Positions 43,851-52,072 of a stretch of 64,000 nt of DNA are shown one piece after another; within the stretch, counting starts at the first letter, position 1; each line of letters starts with the position of its first letter. Made by a program: the position numbers and the translations under genes. Below the pieces are notes generated by a model. It saw nothing but the letters and a program-made list of their open reading frames with translations. It was not told the DNA's origin and ran no database searches. Source of the stretch: Paenibacillus sabinae T27. GTDB taxonomy: Bacteria; Bacillota; Bacilli; Paenibacillales; Paenibacillaceae. The stretch lies in NCBI RefSeq assembly GCF_000612505.1, contig NZ_CP004078.1:2643252-2707251 (forward strand), read 5' to 3'.

Positions 43851-43912
43851 TTACATTAACCCCCCCAGGGGGATATTATTGTGAGAACAATTCTCATTAT
43901 TTGTGATAATAC
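43851..43912 (+). promoter_or_regulatory. Promoter with two operator-like dyads for the P1B-4 ATPase gene
   Basis: TTACAT (43851-43856) and TATTAT (43874-43879), 17 bp apart, form a promoter. The spacer holds CCCCC-a-GGGGG, the G/C-tract dyad typical of CsoR/RcnR-family operators. TGAGAACAATTCTCA (43882-43896), a perfect 6-3-6 dyad resembling a Fur/PerR-type box, overlaps the start point, and ATTAT-N5-ATAAT follows. CsoR-type and Fur/PerR-type repressors may thus both act here. Confidence 0.6.
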
Positions 43913-43931
43913 TTGGGGAGGGAACAGAGAA

Positions 43932-45841
43932 ATGGGAGAAGTCATACTGGGAAGTGAACAAGAGGAGAAAAGGCCGCTAAAGGCAGTCTGGGAGCAGCAT
44001 GTAGGCTTGATCATCGCGGCGGCCTGTCTGCTGTTTATTGGACTAGCCTGGATCATGGGCAGAAACGGACAGCAGGCGGGAGAAATTATTTTCTTCATTC
44101 TCGCCTATATTGTCGGCGGTTATCGGAAGGCTTGGGAAGGGCTGGAGACCCTGATTAAAGAAAAGGATCTGGATGTTGACCTCCTTATGGTCGTCGCAGC
44201 ATTGGGGGCTGCCGGCATCGGTTACTGGTCGACGGCGCGATTCTGATCTTTATTTTTTGCCTGAGCGGTGCGCTGGAGGATTATACGATGGAGAAGACGA
44301 ACCAGGACATCGCCTCCATACTGAAATACCGGCCGGAAGAGGCGGTTCTCCTTAAAGACGGCGGAGAGGTAAAGGTTCGGGCGGCTCAGCTGCAAAAAGG
44401 CGACATCGTGCTCGTCCGGCCGGGTGAGCGCATTCCCTGCGACGGTCATATTCTGGAGGGGCAATCGGCGGTAGACCAATCCTCCATCACAGGCGAATCC
44501 ATTCCCGTCGATCTTTCCGCCGGCGATCCGGTCTTTGCGGGGACGATCAATGGGCAAGGTGCGCTGCGGATTCATACCGATACAGGTGCGGAAGATACGC
44601 TGCTGGCCCGGATCATTCATCTTGTGCAGGAAGCCAAGAACGAGCTGCCGCCAAGCCAGCTGTTCGTTGAGCGTTTTGAAGGCATCTATGCCAAAATTGT
44701 GGTGGCGGCCGCTCTGCTGCTGATGATCGCGCCTCCGTTTCTCTTGGGCTGGTCTTGGGAAAGCACGGTTTACCGGGCGATGATCTTCCTTGTAGTCGCT
44801 TCGCCATGCGCGCTTGTCTCCTCAATCATGCCTGCGATTCTGTCCGGCATCTCAAATGCCGCCCGCAAAGGCGTGCTGTTTAAGGGCGGGGTTCATTTGG
44901 AGCAGATAGGGGAAGTGAAAGTCGTCGCTTTTGACAAAACGGGGACGCTCACAGTTGGAAGACCGAAGCTGACGGACAGCATTCCTTCCGAAGGCTTCAG
45001 CGAACAGGAGCTGCTCACACTTGCCGCTTCGCTGGAGTATCTGTCCGAGCATCCGATCGCCAAAGCTATTGTCGGTCATGCCAAGGACGCGGGGCTTTCG
45101 CTGGAATCGGCATCGGATATGCAGGCTGTGCCGGGAATGGGCGTTAGCGGAACCGTTAACGGCAGGAAGTGCCGCATCGGCAAAAAGGAGCTGCTTGAGA
45201 ACCTCACAATAGCAGATACTGTACTGGAAACAGCGGGCAAGCTTGAAGCGGACGGCAAGACGGTGATCTTCGTGGAGACGGATGGCACGCTGGCCGGTAT
45301 GCTGGCGGTGCAGGATGTTCTTCGTCCCGGTGTCCGGGAAGCCGTCATGAAGCTGAAGAGCATGAATAAAAAGGTCGTTATGCTTACCGGTGACGCCAAG
45401 CTTACGGCGGAAGCCATCGGCCGGGCCGCCGGCGTCGACGAGGTTCACGCGGAGCTGATGCCCGATCAGAAGCTCGCGCTGATCCGGCAGTTGACCGAGC
45501 AGCACGGCAAGGTTGCCATGGTGGGCGACGGCGTCAACGATGCGCCTGCGCTGGCCGCTTCCGCCGTGGGAATCGCGATGGGCTCCGCCGGAACCGACGT
45601 TGCGCTGGAGACGGCGAACGTTGTGCTGATGACGGACGACATTTCCAAAATCCCGTTCGCCATTTCACTTGGACGGCGCGCTCGCAGAGTCATCCGGCAG
45701 AACCTCACGTTTGCGCTTGCCGTAATTGCCGTGCTGGTTGTATCCAACTTCTGGGGCGGCATCAATCTGCCGTCAGGCGTAGTCGGCCACGAAGGAAGCA
45801 CGCTGGCCGTTATCCTGAGCGGACTAAGACTGCTGCGCTGA
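43932..45841 (+). pseudogene. P1B-4-type metal-exporting P-type ATPase, frameshifted
   Basis: Two frames join to a ~636-residue ATPase. The first frame runs from ATG 43932 (GGGGAGG upstream; the in-frame GTG at 43881 lies in the operator and is rejected) to a stop at 44244. The second is open from 44231. Adding one base at ~44229-44230 restores GIGYW-x-DGAILIFIFCLSGALEDYTMEK. All hallmarks survive: actuator TGES, SPC metal motif in VASPCALVSSIMPA, DKTGTLT (phosphorylated Asp), SEHPIAKAI, GDGVNDAPAL, and the C-terminal HEGST motif that marks P1B-4 exporters such as B. subtilis PfeT. No N-terminal metal-binding domain. Fe, Zn or Co is the likely cargo. Probably a mutation or a one-base sequencing error. 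Confidence 0.82.
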
Positions 45842-45868
45842 TCTCTCATGGGCCGAAAGGCAGGAAAA

Positions 45869-45898
45869 TTGCCCCTCCGACGCGACTCTTGATATAAT
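45869..45898 (+). promoter_or_regulatory. Promoter of the csoR-like gene
   Basis: TTGCCC (45869-45874) and TATAAT (45893-45898) are separated by 18 bp. This suggests the repressor has its own promoter in addition to any read-through from the ATPase gene. Confidence 0.55.
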
Positions 45899-45956
45899 AA
45901 CGGCATGGTCATCATTTGAATCAGCTAAATCAGTGAAAAATCGGAGGGGTACGCAT

Positions 45957-46256
45957 ATGGGTCAGGAATCCGGTGTTCACGAACACGATTATGAGCATAA
46001 GTACCGTAAGCAGATCGTCAATAGATTAGCCCGGATTGAAGGCCATATTCGTGCAGTGAAAGAAATGACCGCCGAGGACCGGGACTGCTCCGAAGTGCTG
46101 CTGCAAATCGCAGCCGTACAGAAGGCGCTGGACAAGGCGGCCAAATTGCTGCTCAAGGATCATCTGGAGAACTGCGTCGTCAAAGCCGTTCATCACGGCA
46201 ACGAAAGCAAGGTGCTGGAAGACCTCACCAAAGCGCTGGACAGCTACATCCGGTAA
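45957..46256 (+). CDS. CsoR/RcnR-family metal-sensing repressor
   Basis: 99 residues, all-helical family. The ligand set Cys44 (RDCSEVL), His69 and Cys73 (DHLENC) is the Cys-His-Cys pattern of Cu(I)-type CsoR, but the His-rich N terminus (VHEHDYEHK) resembles Ni/Co sensors, so the metal is ambiguous. The ATG at 45957 follows GGAGGGG by 7 nt; the GTG at 45933 precedes that site and is rejected. It sits directly downstream of the P1B-4 ATPase, whose promoter contains a matching G/C-tract dyad. Confidence 0.88.
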   Translation: MGQESGVHEHDYEHKYRKQIVNRLARIEGHIRAVKEMTAEDRDCSEVLLQIAAVQKALDKAAKLLLKDHLENCVVKAVHHGNESKVLEDLTKALDSYIR

Positions 46257-46275
46257 TAACGAAATATTCAGACAT

Positions 46276-46308
46276 GCCCCGATGACGTCTCGGGGCTTTG
46301 TTTTTTTT
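46276..46308 (+). terminator. Terminator after the csoR-like gene
   Basis: GCCCCGA (46276-46282) and TCGGGGC pair, followed by TTTGTTTTTTTT. Confidence 0.9.
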
Positions 46309-46369
46309 GCATAATTTTCGCGTATCGGTAATTAATAATATAAACGCTTGAACACAAAGGAGCTTACCG

Positions 46370-47551
46370 ATGAACCCAGACCCTGTTGTGCTTATCGTAT
46401 CATCCGCGTTCGGAGACGGTCATGCCAAAGTGGCTCAGGCAATTGAGCAGTCGTTTCGGGCAAGAGGCGTTGAACGTGTGCACATTGTTGACCTTTTTGC
46501 CCGTGTTCATCCGTGGCTGAACGGGGTTTCCCGGGCTTTTTATTTAAAAAGCGCTATCTATGCTCCAAATCTTTACGGCTTGATGTACGGTGCAACGAGC
46601 GCAATGAAGCCGGAAGATCCTTTGGGCAGACTGCTCCACTCGATGGGAAAGCGGAAAGCGAAAGGCATTTTGGAGTATATCCGGCCCGACGTCATTATTC
46701 ACACGTTTCCGTATCTGGCCGCTTCAGAGCTTAGTAAAGAGTCCGCGAGTCAGGTTCCGGTCTTTACCGTAATAACGGATTACGTGCTGCATGGCAGATG
46801 GATTCACCCCCATACGATGAAGTATTTTATCCCTACGGAAAAGATTAAAGAGGCGCTGCTGGAAGCTGGCATCGACGAGCAGGCGATTAAGGTCACCGGG
46901 ATTCCGGTTAGAGATGCGTTCAGGAGAGCACCGGACCCGGCCAAGGTGCTGCGGAAGCATGGGTTAAAGGATGGCCGGCGCTATATTCTCCTTGCCGGAG
47001 GAGCGTATGGGGTGATGTCGAGAGTCCGGAATATTTTAAAAAGCGTGCTGGACCGTACCGAATTTGATCTCATCGTGCTCTGCGGGAACAATCATCGGCT
47101 CCGTACGTCAATGGATAACACATACCGGGACAATACCCGCGTCCACATCTTGGGATATACCGACGATGTGCATGAGCTGATGAGCATTTCCTTCTGCCTG
47201 CTGACCAAAGCGGGAGGGGTGACGCTGACGGAGGCGTTCGCGATGTCACTGCCGGTTATTGTGTACCGTCCGCTCCCCGGCCAGGAAGCTGGAAATGCAG
47301 AATCGCTAACGAGGCAGCAAGCCATTTGCACCGCGTTTAGCGAAGCGGAGCTGCTGGACCAGCTGCGGAGACTTGAAATATATTCTTTCCGGGAGGAAAT
47401 GAAGAGGCAGATGAGGGCTGTTTCGCATACTGAATCCTCCGGTCTTATTGTAGATGAGGTACTGCTAGCGATTAAGGAGCAGACGTCTTATGCAGGACAG
47501 CAGCTCAATGAGCCTTCAGGTAAAGGCAAGGCAACATCCGCCCACGGATAG
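46370..47551 (+). CDS. MGDG-synthase-type glycosyltransferase (UgtP-like)
   Basis: 393 residues, GT-B fold. The N-terminal MGDG_synth domain shows VSSAFGDGHAKVAQAI, IIHTFPYLA and TDYVLHGRWIHP. The C-terminal donor domain has AGGAYGVMSRV and a LLTKAGGVTLTEAFAMSLPVIVYRPLPGQE signature that binds the UDP-sugar. Relatives add glucose or galactose to diacylglycerol. B. subtilis UgtP makes the lipoteichoic acid anchor, and this may be an analogous or an accessory glycolipid enzyme. The ATG at 46370 follows AAAGGAG. Confidence 0.82.
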   Translation: MNPDPVVLIVSSAFGDGHAKVAQAIEQSFRARGVERVHIVDLFARVHPWLNGVSRAFYLKSAIYAPNLYGLMYGATSAMKPEDPLGRLLHSMGKRKAKGILEYIRPDVIIHTFPYLAASELSKESASQVPVFTVITDYVLHGRWIHPHTMKYFIPTEKIKEALLEAGIDEQAIKVTGIPVRDAFRRAPDPAKVLRKHGLKDGRRYILLAGGAYGVMSRVRNILKSVLDRTEFDLIVLCGNNHRLRTSMDNTYRDNTRVHILGYTDDVHELMSISFCLLTKAGGVTLTEAFAMSLPVIVYRPLPGQEAGNAESLTRQQAICTAFSEAELLDQLRRLEIYSFREEMKRQMRAVSHTESSGLIVDEVLLAIKEQTSYAGQQLNEPSGKGKATSAHG

Positions 47552-47573
47552 CGGCAGGCAAGAAGTTATTCCT

Positions 47574-47603
47574 ACGCCAATCGTCCGCGTGGCGTCTTTT
47601 TTT
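47574..47603 (+). terminator. Terminator after the glycosyltransferase gene
   Basis: ACGCCA (47574-47579) and TGGCGT (47590-47595), followed by CTTTTTTT. Confidence 0.75.
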
Positions 47604-47729
47604 AATTGCGCTTGGACAGACTTTACGTCAAAATATAGATTTATAGACCGAGTATTCTTTACACCAGTCGTTGCTTGTAACACCGCAGTTCAATCGCAGT
47701 TATCTTAATTATCGGTAGGGGGATGTCGG

Positions 47730-48527
47730 ATGATTCGCAAGCTTACGGACGACGATCGCCAGACGCTGCTGGCTTTTTTGGGTCAAGCGCCCGCGCTTAA
47801 TCTGTTTCTGATCGGCGACGTCGAGAATTTTGGCTTCAAGCAGGATTTTCAGGAGATATGGGGAGAATTTGATTCTGCGGACGGGAGGCTGAAGGCCGTG
47901 CTTCTGCGCTATGAGCATAACTATTTGCCATACGCGGATGGACCGTTTGATGTGAACGGCTTCGCCGAGCTGATGCTAAGGGACGACCGGCTTGAGATGC
48001 TTTCCGGATCGTCGGATCTGGTTGCACAATTTCGCGAGTTGATGAGCTTTCGAAAAGAAAAAAAATTGTTCTTTGCGGAGCTTACATCGCTGAATGAAGC
48101 CGGGGATAGGTCTCCACATGTCGGGGCCTCGGTCCGGCGGGCAGAGATTGCCGATGTAGAGCCCGTGTGCTCGCTTATGGACGTTATCGAAGAATTCGAT
48201 ACGAATCCAGACAGCATGCGGTCGGGTATGCGGAGGTCGCTGGAGACCGGCACGGGACGCACCTATCTCATTGAGCGTGACGGGCATGTTGCCGCAGCTG
48301 CCTCAACGGCGGCGGAAAATTCGTTGTCGGCTATGGTCATCGGCGTAGCAACGCACCCGGATTACCGCGGTCAGGGGCTGGCCACTTCCGTCGTCAGGAA
48401 GCTGTGCGCCGATGTCGTCCAGAAAGGCCGCTCGCTGTGTCTCTTTTACGATAATCCGAAGGCGGGAACGATTTATAAACGGATCGGCTTTCAGGATATC
48501 GGATTTTGGACGATGATGTATAAATAA
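47730..48527 (+). CDS. GNAT-family N-acetyltransferase with extra N-terminal domain
   Basis: 265 residues. The GNAT core is C-terminal (~135-265): VIGVATHPDYRGQGLATSVVRKL is the acetyl-CoA motif, and FYDNPKAGTIYKRIGFQDIGFWTM is the family end. The N-terminal ~125 residues resemble the partner domain of two-part GNATs (APALNLFLIGDVENFG) and could be a degenerate second GNAT. The ATG has GGGGGATG upstream. The substrate is unknown. Confidence 0.78.
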   Translation: MIRKLTDDDRQTLLAFLGQAPALNLFLIGDVENFGFKQDFQEIWGEFDSADGRLKAVLLRYEHNYLPYADGPFDVNGFAELMLRDDRLEMLSGSSDLVAQFRELMSFRKEKKLFFAELTSLNEAGDRSPHVGASVRRAEIADVEPVCSLMDVIEEFDTNPDSMRSGMRRSLETGTGRTYLIERDGHVAAAASTAAENSLSAMVIGVATHPDYRGQGLATSVVRKLCADVVQKGRSLCLFYDNPKAGTIYKRIGFQDIGFWTMMYK

Positions 48528-48580
48528 GGCCGATCCAATTGGTCTTCTGCTGAACAGAAAACTGGAATATAGGTAAGCTC

Positions 48581-48627
48581 AAACGGCGGCCTTTTCCCCG
48601 AAATTACTAAGGGAGAGGCCGCCGTTT
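48581..48627. terminator. Bidirectional terminator between GNAT and hmp
   Basis: AAACGGCGGCC-TTTTCCCC pairs with GGGAGA-GGCCGCCGTTT. The stem is strong with A/T flanks, so it ends both convergent transcripts. Confidence 0.88.
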
Positions 48628-48642
48628 ACTGTCTGACAAGGA

Positions 48643-49824
48643 CTATTTGTTATCCAGCTGCATAGCTGGTCCAAAGAATTCGTGATGAATCTGTTCGTTC
48701 TTTACACCTATCTCATGTAATTCACGGATAATGGATTCCATGAATGGAACCGGTCCGCACACATACACGTCTCCGGCAGTATCGACAAACTCCTCCAGAA
48801 CTTTGCGCGAGATGTAGCCATCCGGCTTATCCGAAAAGAACGTTTTGTACTTCATATTGCTCATATTTGCTGCATGTTTTTCCACTTCGACTTGAAAAGC
48901 GGCAAGCGCTTCATTACGCGCAGCATGCAAAAAGACGGTCGGCCGGTCAGGCGTTATGGTCGATACCGTTTCGAGCATGCCCATCATCGGCGTAATGCCG
49001 ACACCGCCTGAAAGAAAGGCCACAGGCGAAGTTTTCGCTGGGTCGAGAATAAATTCACCGGCAGGGACGCTCACTTCGACGGTGTTCCCTTCTTGGACCT
49101 GTTCGTGAAGATAGAGGGAGACTACGCCATTTGGATCTTTGTCGGCTTCGCGTTTTACCGAGATTCGGAACTCATCCGGTCTTGGCGCCTGGGACAGGCT
49201 GTATTGACGGATCATCATATACTCCTCACCCGGTATGGAAACGCGAATGGAGATGTATTGACCCGGTTTGTATTCCGGAACATTGGAGCCATCTGCCGGC
49301 TTTAGATAGAAGGATGTGATGGTGTCGCTTTCTTTTACTTTCTGTGCAACAATGAACGATTTAAAGAAGTTCCAGCCGTTATCTTGTTCCCGCGACTCTT
49401 TGTACATGTTGGCTTCGACGCCTATAAAAGCATCAGCGATGACACCATAAGCTTCTGCCCATGCGCCCAGAATGTCATCCGTCGCCGCTTCTCCTAATAC
49501 TTCCTTGATCGCTTTCAGCAAATGCTCGCCGACGATCGGATAATGCTCCGCCTTGACCCCGAGGCTGACGTGCTTATGCGCAATTTGAACAACTGCAGGC
49601 AAAATATTCTCCAGGTTGTCAATATGAACAGCCGCCGCATATACCGTATTCGCAAGTGCTGCCTGTTGGCGGCCTTGAGCCTGGTTGGTATGGTTGAAAA
49701 TGTTCAATAATTCAGGATGAGCAGCAAACATATTCCGGTAGAACACCGATGTAATTGCAGTGCCGTGCTCCGCCAAGACAGGGGCTGTCGATTTGACGAT
49801 GTCTCTTGTTCTTTGGGATAATAT
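48643..49824 (-). CDS. hmp: Flavohemoglobin (nitric oxide dioxygenase) Hmp, apparent ATA start
   Basis: About 393 residues. The globin domain (~1-140) has the proximal heme His in IAHKHVSLGV and then AEHYPIVGEHLL. It is followed by FAD (RQYSLS, PGQYISIRV) and NAD(P)H (SGGVGITPMMGML, CGPVPFMESI) domains. It detoxifies NO to nitrate. Homology continues upstream of the first standard start (TTG at 49776) as LSQRTRDIVKSTAPVLAEHG. Where ATG should be, 9 nt after GGAG, the codon is ATA (49824-49822 on the - strand). It is divergent from nsrR, with the NsrR palindrome between. Confidence 0.92.
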   Translation of the reverse strand: MLSQRTRDIVKSTAPVLAEHGTAITSVFYRNMFAAHPELLNIFNHTNQAQGRQQAALANTVYAAAVHIDNLENILPAVVQIAHKHVSLGVKAEHYPIVGEHLLKAIKEVLGEAATDDILGAWAEAYGVIADAFIGVEANMYKESREQDNGWNFFKSFIVAQKVKESDTITSFYLKPADGSNVPEYKPGQYISIRVSIPGEEYMMIRQYSLSQAPRPDEFRISVKREADKDPNGVVSLYLHEQVQEGNTVEVSVPAGEFILDPAKTSPVAFLSGGVGITPMMGMLETVSTITPDRPTVFLHAARNEALAAFQVEVEKHAANMSNMKYKTFFSDKPDGYISRKVLEEFVDTAGDVYVCGPVPFMESIIRELHEIGVKNEQIHHEFFGPAMQLDNK

Positions 49825-49876
49825 GATGATTCACTCCTTCTCAATTCGATAGCTTAACTATAAGCTTTTCATAAAA

Positions 49877-49905
49877 TTAAAGATATATTCAAAATACATC
49901 TTTAA
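49877..49905. promoter_or_regulatory. NsrR-type operator between hmp and nsrR
   Basis: TTAAAGATATATT (49877-49889) and AATACATCTTTAA (49893-49905) match as an inverted repeat in 12 of 13 positions around CAA. This fits the known NsrR motif (AAGATRYATTT and its complement around a short spacer). It lies ~50 bp from the hmp start and ~75 bp from nsrR, so it probably mediates NO-responsive control of hmp and autoregulation. Confidence 0.82.
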
Positions 49906-49978
49906 CAAAATGGACAAAATATTTAAGTCGAATTGTAATAATAATCACATACTGTCACGCTAGGGCAGGAGGGTAATG

Positions 49979-50422
49979 ATGAGACTTACGATGTACACTG
50001 ATTTTTCCTTGCGGATTCTGCTGTATCTAGGGACGAAAGAGCGAAGCGAACGGTCAACCATTCAGGAAATATCGGATGCGTATAACATATCCAAAAACCA
50101 TTTGGTCAAAGTTGCACATGAACTTGGCAAAGCGGGGTATATCGAAACAGTGAGAGGAAGGGGAGGCGGCATCCGGCTGGCGCATGCACCCGAAGCAATC
50201 AACATCGGCGAAGTCATTCGGAGAATGGAAGACGATTTCCACCTCGTCGAATGCTTTAATCCCGCAGGGAACCAATGTCCGATTACCCCGGTATGCGGTC
50301 TGAAAGGCGTACTCGGGCGAGCACTCAATGCGTATTTGCAAGTGCTTGACGAATACACGCTGGAGGATTTGCTGGTTAACAAAAACGGGCTGAAAATGAT
50401 TTTACAGCAGCAGAATGCTTAA
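49979..50422 (+). CDS. nsrR: Rrf2-family NO-sensing repressor NsrR
   Basis: 147 residues. The N-terminal winged HTH (MRLTMYTDFSLRILLYLG, ISKNHLVKVAHELGKAGYIETVRGRGGG) is characteristic of NsrR/Rrf2. Three Cys (92, 100 and 106 in VECFNPAGNQC and PVCGLKG) are the usual Fe-S ligands. The second ATG of the tandem ATGATG (49979) is better spaced from AGGAGGG than the first (49976). It is divergent from hmp, the classical NsrR target, across the palindrome at 49877. Confidence 0.92.
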   Translation: MRLTMYTDFSLRILLYLGTKERSERSTIQEISDAYNISKNHLVKVAHELGKAGYIETVRGRGGGIRLAHAPEAINIGEVIRRMEDDFHLVECFNPAGNQCPITPVCGLKGVLGRALNAYLQVLDEYTLEDLLVNKNGLKMILQQQNA

Positions 50423-50455
50423 AAATCCTGAGCCGAGACTGACGCACACTTTGAG

Positions 50456-50503
50456 AAAACAAAAAAACTCATGCCATAAAAAGGCTTGAGTTTTTTTGTT
50501 TAA
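50456..50503. terminator. Bidirectional terminator between nsrR and the kinase gene
   Basis: AAACAAAAAAACTCA-GCC pairs with GGC-TTGAGTTTTTTTGTTT. It is strong in both directions. Confidence 0.9.
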
Positions 50504-51630
50504 AAGGTTATGGAACCGTAACCTTTTTTCTTGAACTGCAGGATGAATTCGGTTTCGTTATCGGTGGAGCGGAAGGAAATGTCACCTTGGTGGTTATCCA
50601 TAATCTTTTTGCAAATGGCAAGCCCCAGACCCGTCCCATGCTCTCTGCCCGTAACAAAAGGCTGGAATAGCTTGTGCTGAATTCCGTCCGGAATTTTCGG
50701 TCCATTATTCGTGATTTTGAGGGTGATCCAATGTTCGTCTTCAGCGCCGGTAATCCAAATCCGTCTCTCTCCGCTGACGCTGCCGAGCGCATCGATACTG
50801 TTGTTAAGGAGATTCGAGATCACCTGTTGAATCGGCGTCTTTTGTACATAAAACATCATCTCATGCGGCAAATCGACGGTCAGCTCAATGTTATTGTTGA
50901 TCAGCAGCGGATTGATAAGCACCAGCGCAGATTGTATCTGTTCTCTGACGTTCAGCAGCACGAAGTTTTCCTCAACCGGTTTTTTGGAAAAGGTAAGAAA
51001 GCCGGTGATTTGACTCTGGATCAAATCGAATTCGGTCTCGATGATGTGGATATAATTTTCAACGAGAGCAAGTGACTCTTCCGGCAGACGGTCCCGAATC
51101 AGTTTGATGAACCCTCGAATGGAAGTCAGCGGATTGCGGATTTCGTGGGCCATACTGGCCGCCATTTTTCCGATCAGATTTAGTTTATCGTCATGCATCT
51201 CACCCAGTCTTTGTTCCTGATCCTCCAGCTGTGCATGGGCGTGGACCGTATAATACTGCGTTACTTGTCTCTCATAAGTATCAATGCGCTCACTCAGAAT
51301 GGCCAACACCTTCATCAGCTTTCCTTCATCCAGCGGCGCATCCGAAAGCGCTTTAAACACTGATTGACGGAATAAATGGGAACTGTGCATGACATGTACG
51401 ATCGGCACTTTTTTTAGAAACAGAATCTGGCACCATTCCGGTAAATGCTGAAAAAGAGGATGCTCCTTGACAGGAATATGTACGGCTGTGACCAGATCAA
51501 AATAGAGCTTTCCATGCTCCCTTAATTTATCCAAATTATAAAAAAGGGGATACTCTTTATCAACCTCGTTCAACCACCACTCTATAACGGCTTCTTTTTG
51601 CCCGCGAATATATTCAAGCACCTGCTCCAT
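50500..51630 (-). CDS. Sensor histidine kinase with HisK_N domain (soluble, sporulation-kinase-like)
   Basis: 376 residues, no TM segment. The N-terminal ~130 residues (IRGQKEAVIEWWLNEVDKEYPLF, LSDAPLDEGKLMKVLAILSERIDTYERQVTQYY) match the HisK_N sensing domain. HisKA has the phospho-acceptor His in SMAHEIRNPLTSIRG. The ATPase domain has NLLNNSIDALG and GTGLGLAICKKIMDNH. Relatives in bacilli are orphan or sporulation kinases feeding Spo0F/Spo0A. No response regulator is adjacent. The ATG at 51630 has GGAG upstream. Confidence 0.85.
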   Translation of the reverse strand: MEQVLEYIRGQKEAVIEWWLNEVDKEYPLFYNLDKLREHGKLYFDLVTAVHIPVKEHPLFQHLPEWCQILFLKKVPIVHVMHSSHLFRQSVFKALSDAPLDEGKLMKVLAILSERIDTYERQVTQYYTVHAHAQLEDQEQRLGEMHDDKLNLIGKMAASMAHEIRNPLTSIRGFIKLIRDRLPEESLALVENYIHIIETEFDLIQSQITGFLTFSKKPVEENFVLLNVREQIQSALVLINPLLINNNIELTVDLPHEMMFYVQKTPIQQVISNLLNNSIDALGSVSGERRIWITGAEDEHWITLKITNNGPKIPDGIQHKLFQPFVTGREHGTGLGLAICKKIMDNHQGDISFRSTDNETEFILQFKKKGYGSITF

Positions 51631-52072
51631 CTATTAACCAGCTCCAATGATTGTAAAATTTAACATTCACCTGATCAAAAGATTCAATATATAAATTATT
51701 TTCCTGGTTTAATTATAACGAAGATCATCGGAGATCACCATAGAATGAAGCCGGATATGGGATTATGGAAGTGGTTCATTAGGCCCGAAGCATAGTGGGC
51801 ATTATACCTATTTTTGCATGAATGAACGTTATAAACGGCTATTCTTCTGCAAATTCAATCTCGACATCCTTCAGCCTTTCTCACCAATCCCCTCCTACAC
51901 CGCCCCTCGATTCTTGTAGATAAACGTCAAATTTTAGGTAATTTATCCAAAAGTTTTCAATTTGTTCATTGATCTTTCATTCCCTTTCACTTTATAATCT
52001 GGGTGGTTTTGTCATAGAAAGAAAGTGGTTCCATGGATAGGAGACTCCCAATCGACGAAAAGGAGAGATTTG
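51631..52072. other. 442-bp divergent intergenic region before the hydrogenase operon
   Basis: It contains no supported ORF, RNA gene or hairpin terminator. It is moderately AT-rich and holds the promoter for the - strand kinase and, at its right end, the hydrogenase promoter at 51969-51998. I saw no perfect FNR, Rex or NiFe-regulator palindrome. Confidence 0.6.
51969..51998 (+). promoter_or_regulatory. Promoter of the hydrogenase operon
   Basis: TTGATC (51969-51974) and TATAAT (51993-51998) are 18 bp apart. Transcription would begin near 52005, leaving a ~70-nt leader before the small-subunit ATG. Confidence 0.65.
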
